Source: Streptomyces sp. NBC_01262 (GTDB lineage Bacteria > Actinomycetota > Actinomycetes > Streptomycetales > Streptomycetaceae). From it: DNA of 64,000 nucleotides. The notes below the pieces were generated by a model, which had not been told where the DNA came from, did not search any database, and saw nothing but the letters and a program-made list of their open reading frames with translations. This document shows, in pieces, positions 33,004 through 41,659 of the stretch (positions are counted from its first letter, which is position 1; every line of letters starts with the position of its first letter). The stretch is taken from assembly GCF_036226365.1 (NCBI RefSeq), contig NZ_CP108462.1, forward strand, positions 3,204,501 to 3,268,500, in the 5' to 3' direction. The translations under genes were made by a program, and so were the position numbers.

Positions 33004-34374
33004 ATGCCACCCCAGAGCCGGCCGACCGGTGAGCGCCGTCCGCGCGCCATGGTCATCGACAGGGCGTGGCGCGGTCTCGGGCCGGGTCTGGAGCCGCTGA
33101 GCGGCCCCGGCGGCGCGCCGTTGACCCGGACGGTCAAGCTGATCGTGCTGCCGCTGGTCGTCAGGCCGGTGCTGCGTCCGGAACTCGCGGCGGACTTCCT
33201 GGACCCGGAGGACGCCGCACACCTCGAAACGCTGATCCGCGGGTCCGGAGAGCGACTCGATGCGACGGCCCGGTGGTTCACGCTGCTGAAGAAGACCCGG
33301 CGGGCGCTGGGCATCGTGGCGGGCAACCCACAGGATCTGTACTTCCAGCGCTGCTTCGAGCTGGCCACCGAGCACGGAGCGCCCTCGGCCGGTGCGGAGG
33401 CGGTGGCCAGGGCCGCGCTGGAGGAGGTCGCGGACGCGGCCGGCGGGCGCACGGTGGAGACGCTGAAGGACCACCTCGCGGACGCCGCCCGGCGCTCCCG
33501 GCTCGACGCGGAGATTGCCACCGTGTGGGGGAACCGCCGGCCGTCCCCGGCCGGGGCGGCGTCGGTCGCTCTCGCGGCCGAGGTGCTCGAAGCCTGCGGT
33601 GCGCCAGGACCCGGGAAGGACCCGCAGGCCTTCACGTCCATGGTCGAGGGCGCCCACGGAAGCCTGCTCGGCCGGGCCCTGTGGGCGCACGCAGGCGGCG
33701 TCTGGGGGCGCGACGACCTGCCGGGCCATCTGGGGCTGACCGCCCACCAGTTGCCGCCGCGTCCGGAGGTCGGCCGGAGCGCCTCGACCGCCACGCTTCC
33801 CGCGCCGCTCGACCGCACGCTCTTCGAGCGGCTCTTCACCGTGCTCCAGTCGTCGGCGCACCGCGACGAACTGCCGATGGTGCCCGAGCTGGTCCGGCGG
33901 GAGGTCGGCCGCAGCTGCGCTCCGCTGGGCCTGTACGACGAGAGCCTGCGGGTCGCCGTGGTCCTGGGCGGGCGGCTCGCGGTCGGCCTCGATCCGCTGG
34001 GCGGCGGCGGGGAATCCGCACCTGGGCGTACGGCGGCGCACCGGGCCGTCAACGGCCGCTGGCAGCGCGAGGCGTCGGTGCTGCGGGCCCGCAGGATGAC
34101 CGTTTCTCCCCGCCCCGACCCGGAGGGCGGCGTGCTGGACGCCCTCGCCGAGGATCTGCGTACCCCGTGGGCCGCCTACATGCGGCGGCTGTGGGTGCGG
34201 CTGCACGGCCGGGATGTGCGCGACGCGCCGCTGGACGACCTGGCGTCGGCCTGGGCCGTGCTCGACGGGGTCGCCCGCTCGGTGATGATGGACCACCGCG
34301 CCAGGGTCCGGTCGGCGCTGCGCGCCCTGTCGGCGCCCGGACCCGGGCAGGCGTCCGAGGCGAGGAGCGCGTGA
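33004..34374 (+). CDS. Hypothetical protein, first gene of the CHAT operon
   Basis: A 456-residue soluble protein that I do not recognise. It is rich in helices, has no cysteine cluster, P-loop or membrane segment, and includes IVAGNPQDLYFQRCFELATEHG and a late block MRRLWVRLHGRDVRDAPLDDLASAWAVLDGVARSVMMDH. Its stop overlaps the next gene's ATG by one base (TGATG). Tight coupling to the next two genes suggests a subunit, adaptor or substrate of the CHAT protease. An alternative start within the first 16 codons (Met16) is possible. Confidence 0.8.
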   Translation: MPPQSRPTGERRPRAMVIDRAWRGLGPGLEPLSGPGGAPLTRTVKLIVLPLVVRPVLRPELAADFLDPEDAAHLETLIRGSGERLDATARWFTLLKKTRRALGIVAGNPQDLYFQRCFELATEHGAPSAGAEAVARAALEEVADAAGGRTVETLKDHLADAARRSRLDAEIATVWGNRRPSPAGAASVALAAEVLEACGAPGPGKDPQAFTSMVEGAHGSLLGRALWAHAGGVWGRDDLPGHLGLTAHQLPPRPEVGRSASTATLPAPLDRTLFERLFTVLQSSAHRDELPMVPELVRREVGRSCAPLGLYDESLRVAVVLGGRLAVGLDPLGGGGESAPGRTAAHRAVNGRWQREASVLRARRMTVSPRPDPEGGVLDALAEDLRTPWAAYMRRLWVRLHGRDVRDAPLDDLASAWAVLDGVARSVMMDHRARVRSALRALSAPGPGQASEARSA

Positions 34375-35612
34375 TGCCCGAAGCCGGCATGGACGTCCGT
34401 GTCACGCGAGCCGGGGACGGCACCGTGCGGGTCGGCGGCGAGCCCGCGGGGCCCGCCTTCACCCGGGCCGTTCTCGACGTCGCGGGCTCGGTGCTGACCT
34501 GGCCCGTCCTCGGTGAGCCGGGCCTGCCCACGGCGGAGGTCCATGACGCGGGGCGGGCGCAGCAGTGGCTGTGGGCGCTCTACGGTGAGCGGGTCGCCGT
34601 CGCCGTTCACCGCTGCGCGGCGGGGGAACCCGGCGGCGTGACGGTGGCGGCGGAGGTCACCGGTCTCGCGGGCAGCGCCGCCCGGCTCGCCCTCGGGCAC
34701 TGGGCGGCGCGGTGGTGGCCCGCGTCGTACGTGGACGGGATACCGGCGCTCGAACCGGACGTGCTCGGGCTGGAGTCGGCCTCGCTCACCCACCAGTGCC
34801 AGCAGTTCTTCGACGGCTCCGGCAACCAGACGGACGACTGCGCGGCCGAGCTGATCGAGGAGCATCAGGCCGCGCTCGACCCGCTGATCCACTGGTGGCG
34901 CGCGGCACCGCGGCCGGCGGCCACCGCCCGCCGCCTGGAGAGCGTCCTGCGGCTGGTCGCCGACGCGGCGGACGGCGCCGGACTGGACGGGCCGGCCCTG
35001 CGCCGTCTCCGGTCAGCACTGGCCGCGGACGTGGACCGTCCGGCCGGTGTGCCGCTCGACCTCGGCGCGCTGTTCGCCGGGCCCGGCGAGTACGCCCTCA
35101 CCGCGGGCGGCCCGCTCGTCGCGGGCGGCCGGGTGATAGCCCGGGGCTCGGGGAACAACGACTGGCTCCGCTACCCGCCCGGCTTCGTCGACGCCGCCGA
35201 GGAAGCGGTGTCCTGGACCGCCCGCGCGGCCGGCGCCCACCGCCGGATCGAGGTCGAGGTCGTCGCGGACGCCGCGGCGCCCGCCGCCGCGCCCCTGGTG
35301 GCCGAGGTCCGCGTTAACGGCGGCCGGGCGGACCGGGTGCCGCTGGCCAGGCGGGAGGACATGTGGACCGGCCGGGCGGACCTGCACCTGGACCTGCCCG
35401 GCGACACGGTGCCGCCGGGCATCGAGGTCGGCGTCCTGCTGCCCGGATTCGACCCGGGCCCCGGCGCCCCCGGCGACGCCGCCCACCGCGACACGGTCCG
35501 CGCGCTGGCCCGGCGGCGGCTGGCGGACGCCGCACGGCCCCGCCCGTACGACGCGTACGCGGGTCCGTTCCTCGCCGAGATCGCGGCCGCTGCCCGGGGG
35601 GAGGACTTCTAG
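34374..35612 (+). CDS. Hypothetical protein, second gene of the CHAT operon
   Basis: A 412-residue protein of unknown function. The N-terminal half is helical with Trp-rich stretches (QQWLWALYGERVAVAVH, HWAARWWPASYVDGIPALEPDVLGLE). The C-terminal third looks like a beta-sandwich (RRIEVEVVADAAAP, VAEVRVNGGRADRVPLARREDMWTGRADLHLDL). That C-terminal part may be a binding or chaperone-like domain. It overlaps both neighbours (TGATG before, TAGTG after), which indicates translational coupling. Confidence 0.8.
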   Translation: MPEAGMDVRVTRAGDGTVRVGGEPAGPAFTRAVLDVAGSVLTWPVLGEPGLPTAEVHDAGRAQQWLWALYGERVAVAVHRCAAGEPGGVTVAAEVTGLAGSAARLALGHWAARWWPASYVDGIPALEPDVLGLESASLTHQCQQFFDGSGNQTDDCAAELIEEHQAALDPLIHWWRAAPRPAATARRLESVLRLVADAADGAGLDGPALRRLRSALAADVDRPAGVPLDLGALFAGPGEYALTAGGPLVAGGRVIARGSGNNDWLRYPPGFVDAAEEAVSWTARAAGAHRRIEVEVVADAAAPAAAPLVAEVRVNGGRADRVPLARREDMWTGRADLHLDLPGDTVPPGIEVGVLLPGFDPGPGAPGDAAHRDTVRALARRRLADAARPRPYDAYAGPFLAEIAAAARGEDF

Positions 35613-38449
35613 TGGTGCAGCTGTACGGGGAGCCGTTCGACAGCGGTTTCGCGCGCGCCGAGCGCCATCAGCTCACCCCGGATCCCGCAGCCGCGCAGGC
35701 CGTCTACGAGGAACTGCTCACCGTCGCCGAGTCCTTCGAGGACTCCCCCGATGTGCGGTTCCTGCGGGGGCACCTGCATACCGACATCGCGACGGTCCGG
35801 CTCATGGCCTCTGATCTGCCCGGGGCGGGGCTCGCCTACGAGCAGGCCCTCGATCTGGTGCGTGGCGTCGCGTCCGCGCCGATGGGGCCGCTCGGCCGCC
35901 AGGTGTGGCTGGAGGTTCTGCTGCGGGCGCTGCTGGGCAGGGCCGAACTCCTGCGCAGGACCGGGAGGCTGGACGAGGCGCAGGCACAGGTGGACGAAGC
36001 GGCGGCCCGGCTGCCCGAGTTCGGTGATCCCGAGGGGATTCGCACCGCCGAACTCGGCCTGGCCCGGGTCCATCTGCTGATGGACCGGAGCGAGTTCGGC
36101 GCGGCCGAGGAACTGGCCTCGGCGATGCTGGCCACCACGCCGGCGACCGTGGTGCCGACCGTGCCGCGTCTGATGGACTGCCTCGGGGTGATCTGCGCCT
36201 CGACCCGCCGTTTCGACCTGGCGGAGGACTGGTTCGTCCGGGCGGAGGACGGCTTCCGGGCGATGGGGGACACCGACGAACGGCAGCGGCTGATCGCCCA
36301 CCGGGCGTACGCGGCGATGCGCCGTGGCGAACCCGGCCTCGCGGAGCGGCTGTTCGCTGAGGCGTCCGCGGTCTTCGAACGGCGGGGGCTGTCCGAGGAT
36401 CTGGCGGTCTGCGAACAGGCCCGTGGTTTCCTCGCCGCGCAGCGCGGCGATCCCGCCGGGGCGAGCGACCTGGTGGCGTCGGGTCTGGCCCGGTTCGAGC
36501 GGCTCGGCGCCGCGATCGCCGCCGCCGACACCATGCTGCTGGCCGCGCAACACGCGTACGACCGGGGCGACATCCCCGAGCTGGCCCGGCTGGCCCAGGG
36601 CGCGCGCGAGGTGTACCAGGAGCGGGGGGTGTACGAGCGGTGCGCGCAGGTGGACCTGATGCTCGCGCGGACCCTTGAGGACAACCCTGCCTCGGTCGAC
36701 AGCGCGCTCGCCCTCGCCCTTCCGGCCGCGCTGGCGCTGGAGGCGGCGCGCTACGACTTCACCACCGCCCACGCGCGCAGCCAGTGGCTGGACCTGGCCG
36801 ACGACGCCATGCGGTTGGCCTTCCGCCTCGCCGTACGCCGCCAGGACCAGGGGCTGCTCTTCGAGCTGGTGGAACACCGCTGCGCGGGCGCGTCGCTGGT
36901 TCTGGGCCGCACCGAGCGCACGGAAAAGGGAACGGTCTTCCCGGACGCCGCCATGAAGACGTACGCGCCCGCCGACGGCGCGATGACGCTGGGGGGCGTG
37001 GCCGCGGAGGCCGCCGCGTCCGTCGGTCTGCGGGTCGCGCCGCCGCCGAGGGTGCTGATGTCGCCGGAGACGGGCCGCATCGCGCTTCAGCAGTACGTCG
37101 AGGCGGCCGAATTCCGCTATCACCGGCGGATCGTGAGCGAGGAGGAGGTACCGTTCTCGTCGCCTCCGGCCGACGACGGCCTGACGAACCGCCCGGTGGT
37201 GCAGGTCCGGCTGGCCGACGCCGGCGACCTGTTCATGGCCTGGACGTGGACGCGCGGGGCCCAGGGCTTCGGCACCGGGCACGCGCCGTCGGACGAGGCC
37301 GACGGGGCGGTCCGCGCCCTGGCCGCCGCGCTGCCGGGCACGGGCGAGGACGCGCAGGGGATGCGGCGCGCCTTCGAGACGGGGGCGATGTCCGACCACA
37401 CCGCCGAGCAGCGCCTCGCGCGCTTGCTGGCCGAGGCACTGTGGCCGGAGGGCCTGACCGCCCAGATACGCGAAGTCTCGGCGGCCGGGGGCCGCCCGCT
37501 GGTGCGGATCCAGCCGTCGCCCCGGGTCGCCCAGGTCCCGTGGGAACTGCTCGCCGTGGACGAGGACGGCACCCGGCTCATCGACCTCGCGGATGTCGTG
37601 ACCAGCGCGCCGGCGTCCCTGCGGCGGCCCGGTCCCGCCACCCGTCCGGCGCCGGACGCCGACGCGGGCGCGGACGCCGTCGTTCTCGTACTCGACCCCC
37701 GGGTGCCCGGTTTCCGGGCCGACTCCCCGCTCGGTTCGGTGCTGGGCCCGCCCGGCTCGGATCCCGCGCTGCTGTCGTTCGTACAGAGCCGTCTCGACGC
37801 GGGCGGCGTCGCCCCGCCGGTCGGCAGCGCGGCGGAGGCGTTGCGCCGCACCGACCTGGACCGGGACTGGCTGGGCGAGGCGCTGCGCAAGGGGGCGCGC
37901 AGGCTGCTGTACGTAGGGCATGTGAGCGGCGCTCCGGTCGAGGGCGGGCAGAGCGAGGACGTCACGCTGCATCTGTGCTGCGGTCCGGGGACCGAGGGCC
38001 TGACCGACATGGTCCGCGCCCATCGGCCGCTGTCGGCCAAGGATCTCCTCCTGGGCACTCTCCCGTTGCGGGCGGACGGCGTGCCGGGGGCCGGGCTGTG
38101 GCCGGCGCCCGCGCGGGTCGCGCTGATCGCCTGCGAGAGCGGCGGCGATCTGCGCTTCGCGGAGTCGTTCGGCCTGGCGTCGGCGATGATCCACAACGGG
38201 GCCGAGCTGGTCACCGCCACCCGCTGGGTGCTGCCGACCAGCTTCGCGTTCCACCGGCTGGGCGGCCTGCCGGAGTCCGTACGGCCGCTGACGGAGGCGG
38301 TCGTCGCCGTCGACGCCGCTCATGAGGACGAGGACCCCGTGCGCCGGCTCGGCGTCTGGCAGCGCGAGCGGCTCGACCGGTGGCGCACCGGCGGGCGGAT
38401 CGAGGACTCGCCCCTGCTGTGGGCGGCCATGACCTGCGTCGTCGTATGA
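35612..38449 (+). CDS. TPR-CHAT protein (caspase-like protease)
   Basis: A 945-residue protein. Residues about 20-450 are TPR-like helical repeats. The C-terminal about 300 residues form a CHAT domain: PLVRIQPSPRVAQVPWELLAVDEDG, LADVVTSAPASLRR, the catalytic His in LLYVGHVSG and the catalytic Cys in VALIACESGGDLRFAESFG. CHAT proteins are caspase/gingipain-type peptidases, often the effector of immune or cell-death systems such as TPR-CHAT in Craspase. GTG 35612 overlaps the upstream stop. The first two genes of the operon may sense or be cleaved. Confidence 0.85.
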   Translation: MVQLYGEPFDSGFARAERHQLTPDPAAAQAVYEELLTVAESFEDSPDVRFLRGHLHTDIATVRLMASDLPGAGLAYEQALDLVRGVASAPMGPLGRQVWLEVLLRALLGRAELLRRTGRLDEAQAQVDEAAARLPEFGDPEGIRTAELGLARVHLLMDRSEFGAAEELASAMLATTPATVVPTVPRLMDCLGVICASTRRFDLAEDWFVRAEDGFRAMGDTDERQRLIAHRAYAAMRRGEPGLAERLFAEASAVFERRGLSEDLAVCEQARGFLAAQRGDPAGASDLVASGLARFERLGAAIAAADTMLLAAQHAYDRGDIPELARLAQGAREVYQERGVYERCAQVDLMLARTLEDNPASVDSALALALPAALALEAARYDFTTAHARSQWLDLADDAMRLAFRLAVRRQDQGLLFELVEHRCAGASLVLGRTERTEKGTVFPDAAMKTYAPADGAMTLGGVAAEAAASVGLRVAPPPRVLMSPETGRIALQQYVEAAEFRYHRRIVSEEEVPFSSPPADDGLTNRPVVQVRLADAGDLFMAWTWTRGAQGFGTGHAPSDEADGAVRALAAALPGTGEDAQGMRRAFETGAMSDHTAEQRLARLLAEALWPEGLTAQIREVSAAGGRPLVRIQPSPRVAQVPWELLAVDEDGTRLIDLADVVTSAPASLRRPGPATRPAPDADAGADAVVLVLDPRVPGFRADSPLGSVLGPPGSDPALLSFVQSRLDAGGVAPPVGSAAEALRRTDLDRDWLGEALRKGARRLLYVGHVSGAPVEGGQSEDVTLHLCCGPGTEGLTDMVRAHRPLSAKDLLLGTLPLRADGVPGAGLWPAPARVALIACESGGDLRFAESFGLASAMIHNGAELVTATRWVLPTSFAFHRLGGLPESVRPLTEAVVAVDAAHEDEDPVRRLGVWQRERLDRWRTGGRIEDSPLLWAAMTCVVV

Positions 38450-38455
38450 CAGGCG

Positions 38456-39310
38456 TCAGAGCGTGACCACGCCCGCCACGACCGCCGCGATTCCGGTCAG
38501 CAGCGAGGCGACGACGAGTGCGACGGTCTTCGCCCGGTCGCGGCGGTCGTGGTCCGGGTCGGGGGTGAAGACGGCCGGGTCGGCGGGTGCGTAGTGGATG
38601 GTGAGGTCGCGGCCGAGGGACCGGCCCGGGTCGGGTATGCCCTCGCGGCACACAGCGGTGACCCGGGTGCCCTCGCGGGTGGTGAAGGCGACGACGGGTT
38701 CGTGGCAGACGAAGGTGGTGCCCTCACCGTCGGTCTCGACGTCCTTGGTGACGGCCACGACTTGGCCCGGTATGGCGACGGCCGAGGCCAGCAGGGCGGC
38801 GCGGGCGCGCATCAGGCCCAGGTCGCGGCTGAGCAGCATCGCGGCGGTGAGCAGGCCGCCGAATCCCAGGAGCGCCCACGGGTAACCCCAGGTGACGGTG
38901 GCCTGGATCACCAGTCCCAGCAGCAGGAGGACGACCGCGCAGTTCGGCCCGACCAGCCCTCCCCTCTCGCCGAACACGTCGGTCATGAGGTGGAACCGCT
39001 CCGGCCGCCCGCGCGGGTAGCGCACGGGGAACTCCCGGCCCAGCCATGCCTCGTGGACCGGGTCGCCGTGCCTGCCCGCGTTCGGCAGGGTGAACTCCTG
39101 CCCGGTGGCCGGGTCCTGGAAGGCGACCGTGACCTGTATCCCGGGCTTCCGGGAGTCGCCATGGGCGGGCCGGCGCACCTCCACGATCCGCGCCGTCGCC
39201 CATACCGCCCGCTGGGCCCGGGTCACCCCGGCCAGCGAGCACCCGTAGCCGAGCACCGCCAGCCCCGCGGGCACCGTCCACCACAGCTCCAGTACCTGCT
39301 GAACGTCCAT
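38456..39310 (-). CDS. DUF3592-like membrane protein
   Basis: A 284-residue membrane protein with two copies of a DUF3592-type beta domain, each ending in a G/R-x-F-x-V-x-Y-x-P-like block (LGREFPVRYPRGRPERF and LGRDLTIHYAPADPAVF). Hydrophobic helices lie at the N-terminus, twice in the middle (VVLLLLGLVIQATVTWGYPW and following) and at the C-terminus (KTVALVVASLLTGIAAVVAGVV). The function is unknown. It ends 7 bp from the convergent CHAT gene. Confidence 0.8.
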   Translation of the reverse strand: MDVQQVLELWWTVPAGLAVLGYGCSLAGVTRAQRAVWATARIVEVRRPAHGDSRKPGIQVTVAFQDPATGQEFTLPNAGRHGDPVHEAWLGREFPVRYPRGRPERFHLMTDVFGERGGLVGPNCAVVLLLLGLVIQATVTWGYPWALLGFGGLLTAAMLLSRDLGLMRARAALLASAVAIPGQVVAVTKDVETDGEGTTFVCHEPVVAFTTREGTRVTAVCREGIPDPGRSLGRDLTIHYAPADPAVFTPDPDHDRRDRAKTVALVVASLLTGIAAVVAGVVTL

Positions 39311-39412
39311 CCGGCCATGCTGGGTTCGCCGCGGCCCCTACCGATCCCGGCTTTAGCGGGGCTTAGGGCCTTGGCCCGAGCATGACGGGATCCTGTGTAC
39401 CCAGGGGGGACC

Positions 39413-41659
39413 ATGTCGGTGTCACAGCAGGAGCGGCAGGAGCGATCGCTTTCGTCCCAAACGGCTCTCGTCGGGCGGGACATGGAGCGGGTCGTGCTGG
39501 CGGGACGGCTGCGGGACGCGGCGGTGCGGCTGGTGACGCTGACGGGGCCGGGCGGGGTGGGGAAGAGCCGGCTGGCGGCGGAGGTCGCCCGGGGCGCGCT
39601 GGGGGACGCGTTCGCGGAGGTGCGGTTTCTGGACATGACGCGGCCCGGGGCGTTTCCGGCGGAGGCGGCCAAGGAGCTGCGGGCCCGGGACGGCGGCCCC
39701 GGCCGGACGCTGATGGTGCTGGACGGGTGCGATCTGGCGGCGTCCTCGGTGAGCGCGCTGCTGGACGCGGATCCGCGGCTGGTCGTACTGGCGACCTGCC
39801 TGGAGCCGTTGCGCGTGTACGGGGAACGGCTGCTGCCGGTGGCGCCGTTGGGCGTGCCGACGGGCAGCGACGACCCGGAGGAGCTTCGGGGTGTGCCGTC
39901 GGTGGAGCTGTTCGTGCGCAGGGCGCGGGACGCGGATCCGGGGTTCGCGCTGACGGCGGAGAACGCGGCGGCGGTGGCCGAGATCTGCGTGCTGCTGGAG
40001 GGACTGCCGCTGGCGCTGGAGCTGGCGGCGGGGCGTCTGCGGCTGTTTCCGCCGCAGACGCTGCTGGCGAGGCTTCGGCAGGGGACGACGACGCTGTCCG
40101 GGGGGCCGGCGGACGCGCCCGAGCGGCATCGGTCGCTGGGGGCGCTGGCGGAGTGGAGCTGTGCCGGGCTGGGCGCGGGGCAGCGGACGCTGCTGGAGGA
40201 ACTGGCGGTGTACGAGCGGGGGTTCGGGTTGTCGCTGGTGGGGGTGGGGCGGACCAGGGAGGCGGAGCTGGAGCGGCTGCTCGACCGGAGCCTGGTGACG
40301 GTGATGGAGGACGAGCACGGGGAGCCGCGCTTCGCGGTGCCGGAGCCGATCAGGTCGTACTGCCGTGGCGAGCTGGAGGAGTCGGGCCGGGCGGACGCGG
40401 CGCTGGACGGGCACGCGGATCGGTACCGGCGGCTGGTGGCGGCGGTGGAGCCGAGGCTGGCGGGGACCGAGCAGGAGCGGTGGCTGAAGACGCTGGCGGC
40501 GGAGGGTCCGAATGTGCTGGCGGCGCTGGGGAGGCTGTACGAGCGCGGGGAGTACGAGGCGGCGGCCGGGATGGTCGTGGCGTGCCGGCAGCCGTGGCTG
40601 GTGCAGGGGCGGCAGCGGGAGGGGCTGGACTGGTGCGACCGGATGGACTCGATCGCGGCGGTGCCGGAGCCCTTGCGGGTGCGGCTGGTCGACATGTCGG
40701 GGAGCTTCGCGGCGGCGCGCGGCGAGGCGGCCGAGGCGGTGCAACGGCACCGGCGGGCGCTCGCGTTGTGCAAGCGGACCGGCGACCGCAAGCAGAGCGC
40801 GCTGGTGTCGGCGCACCTGGGCGCGGCCCTGCTGCGCGGCGGCGACCCGCAGGCGGCGCAGGCCGCGCTCGGGCCCGCGCTCACCGCGCTGGAGTCGCTG
40901 GGGGCGGCCGGGCCGGCCGCCGAGGCGGCCACCGCGCTGGCGGCCGCGCATCGCGCGCGCGGCGACCGCCGCAGGGCGCGGGAGCTGCTGGAGCGCGCAC
41001 AGGACACCTGCCGCCGGCTGCGGGACAACCGGGGCCTGGCGGGCGCGCTGCGCGAGTCGGCCGCGCTCGCCGAGGGCGCCGACGACCTGGACGGGGCGGG
41101 CCGGGCCCTGCGGGAGAGTCTGCGGCTGTACGGGGCGATCGGCGAGCGCAGCGAACTGCCCGCCACGCTGGACGCGTTCGCGCTGCTGCTGCTTCGTACC
41201 TCGCCCGGGCAGCAGCCCCGGGTGGTACGGCTGATCGCGGCGGCGGACGCACTGCGTACGGAGCTGGCGGTCAAGGCGCCGGACGAGCGGTGGGCCGACA
41301 TCGAGGAGGCCCTGACCGGGCTGCGGGCCCGGCTGCAGTGGAACGGCTTCGCCACGGCGTGGGCGGAGGGGCTGCGGCTGACGCCGTCGGGGGCGGTGGC
41401 GGAGGCGCTGTCGGCGCCGGTCGCCTCCGGGCGTACGGCAGAGGGCGAGGGCGAGCAGCCGGACGCGGCCGCGCAGTCGCTCACGCCCCGCCAGGTGCAG
41501 GTGGCGATGCTGGTGGCAGAGGGGATGACGAATCGTCAGATCGCCGCCCGGCTCACCATTTCGGAGTGGACGGTGGTCAATCACGTCCGCCAGGTCATGC
41601 GGCGGCTGAACTGCACCTCGCGGGTCCAGGTCGCCTGGTCGGTGGGGAGATGGCCGTGA
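39413..41659 (+). CDS. LAL-type LuxR regulator with N-terminal ATPase
   Basis: A 748-residue regulator. The N-terminal P-loop is LTGPGGVGKSRLAAEVA (about residues 45-61), with a Walker B-like TLMVLDGCD. A helical TPR-like middle follows, and then a C-terminal LuxR helix-turn-helix (LTPRQVQVAMLVAEGMTNRQIAARLTISEWTVVNHV). ATG 39413 has GGGGGGA upstream, which is stronger than the earlier GTG 39395. It is translationally coupled to the following ANL-like gene. It may act as the pathway regulator for region C or D. Confidence 0.88.
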   Translation: MSVSQQERQERSLSSQTALVGRDMERVVLAGRLRDAAVRLVTLTGPGGVGKSRLAAEVARGALGDAFAEVRFLDMTRPGAFPAEAAKELRARDGGPGRTLMVLDGCDLAASSVSALLDADPRLVVLATCLEPLRVYGERLLPVAPLGVPTGSDDPEELRGVPSVELFVRRARDADPGFALTAENAAAVAEICVLLEGLPLALELAAGRLRLFPPQTLLARLRQGTTTLSGGPADAPERHRSLGALAEWSCAGLGAGQRTLLEELAVYERGFGLSLVGVGRTREAELERLLDRSLVTVMEDEHGEPRFAVPEPIRSYCRGELEESGRADAALDGHADRYRRLVAAVEPRLAGTEQERWLKTLAAEGPNVLAALGRLYERGEYEAAAGMVVACRQPWLVQGRQREGLDWCDRMDSIAAVPEPLRVRLVDMSGSFAAARGEAAEAVQRHRRALALCKRTGDRKQSALVSAHLGAALLRGGDPQAAQAALGPALTALESLGAAGPAAEAATALAAAHRARGDRRRARELLERAQDTCRRLRDNRGLAGALRESAALAEGADDLDGAGRALRESLRLYGAIGERSELPATLDAFALLLLRTSPGQQPRVVRLIAAADALRTELAVKAPDERWADIEEALTGLRARLQWNGFATAWAEGLRLTPSGAVAEALSAPVASGRTAEGEGEQPDAAAQSLTPRQVQVAMLVAEGMTNRQIAARLTISEWTVVNHVRQVMRRLNCTSRVQVAWSVGRWP

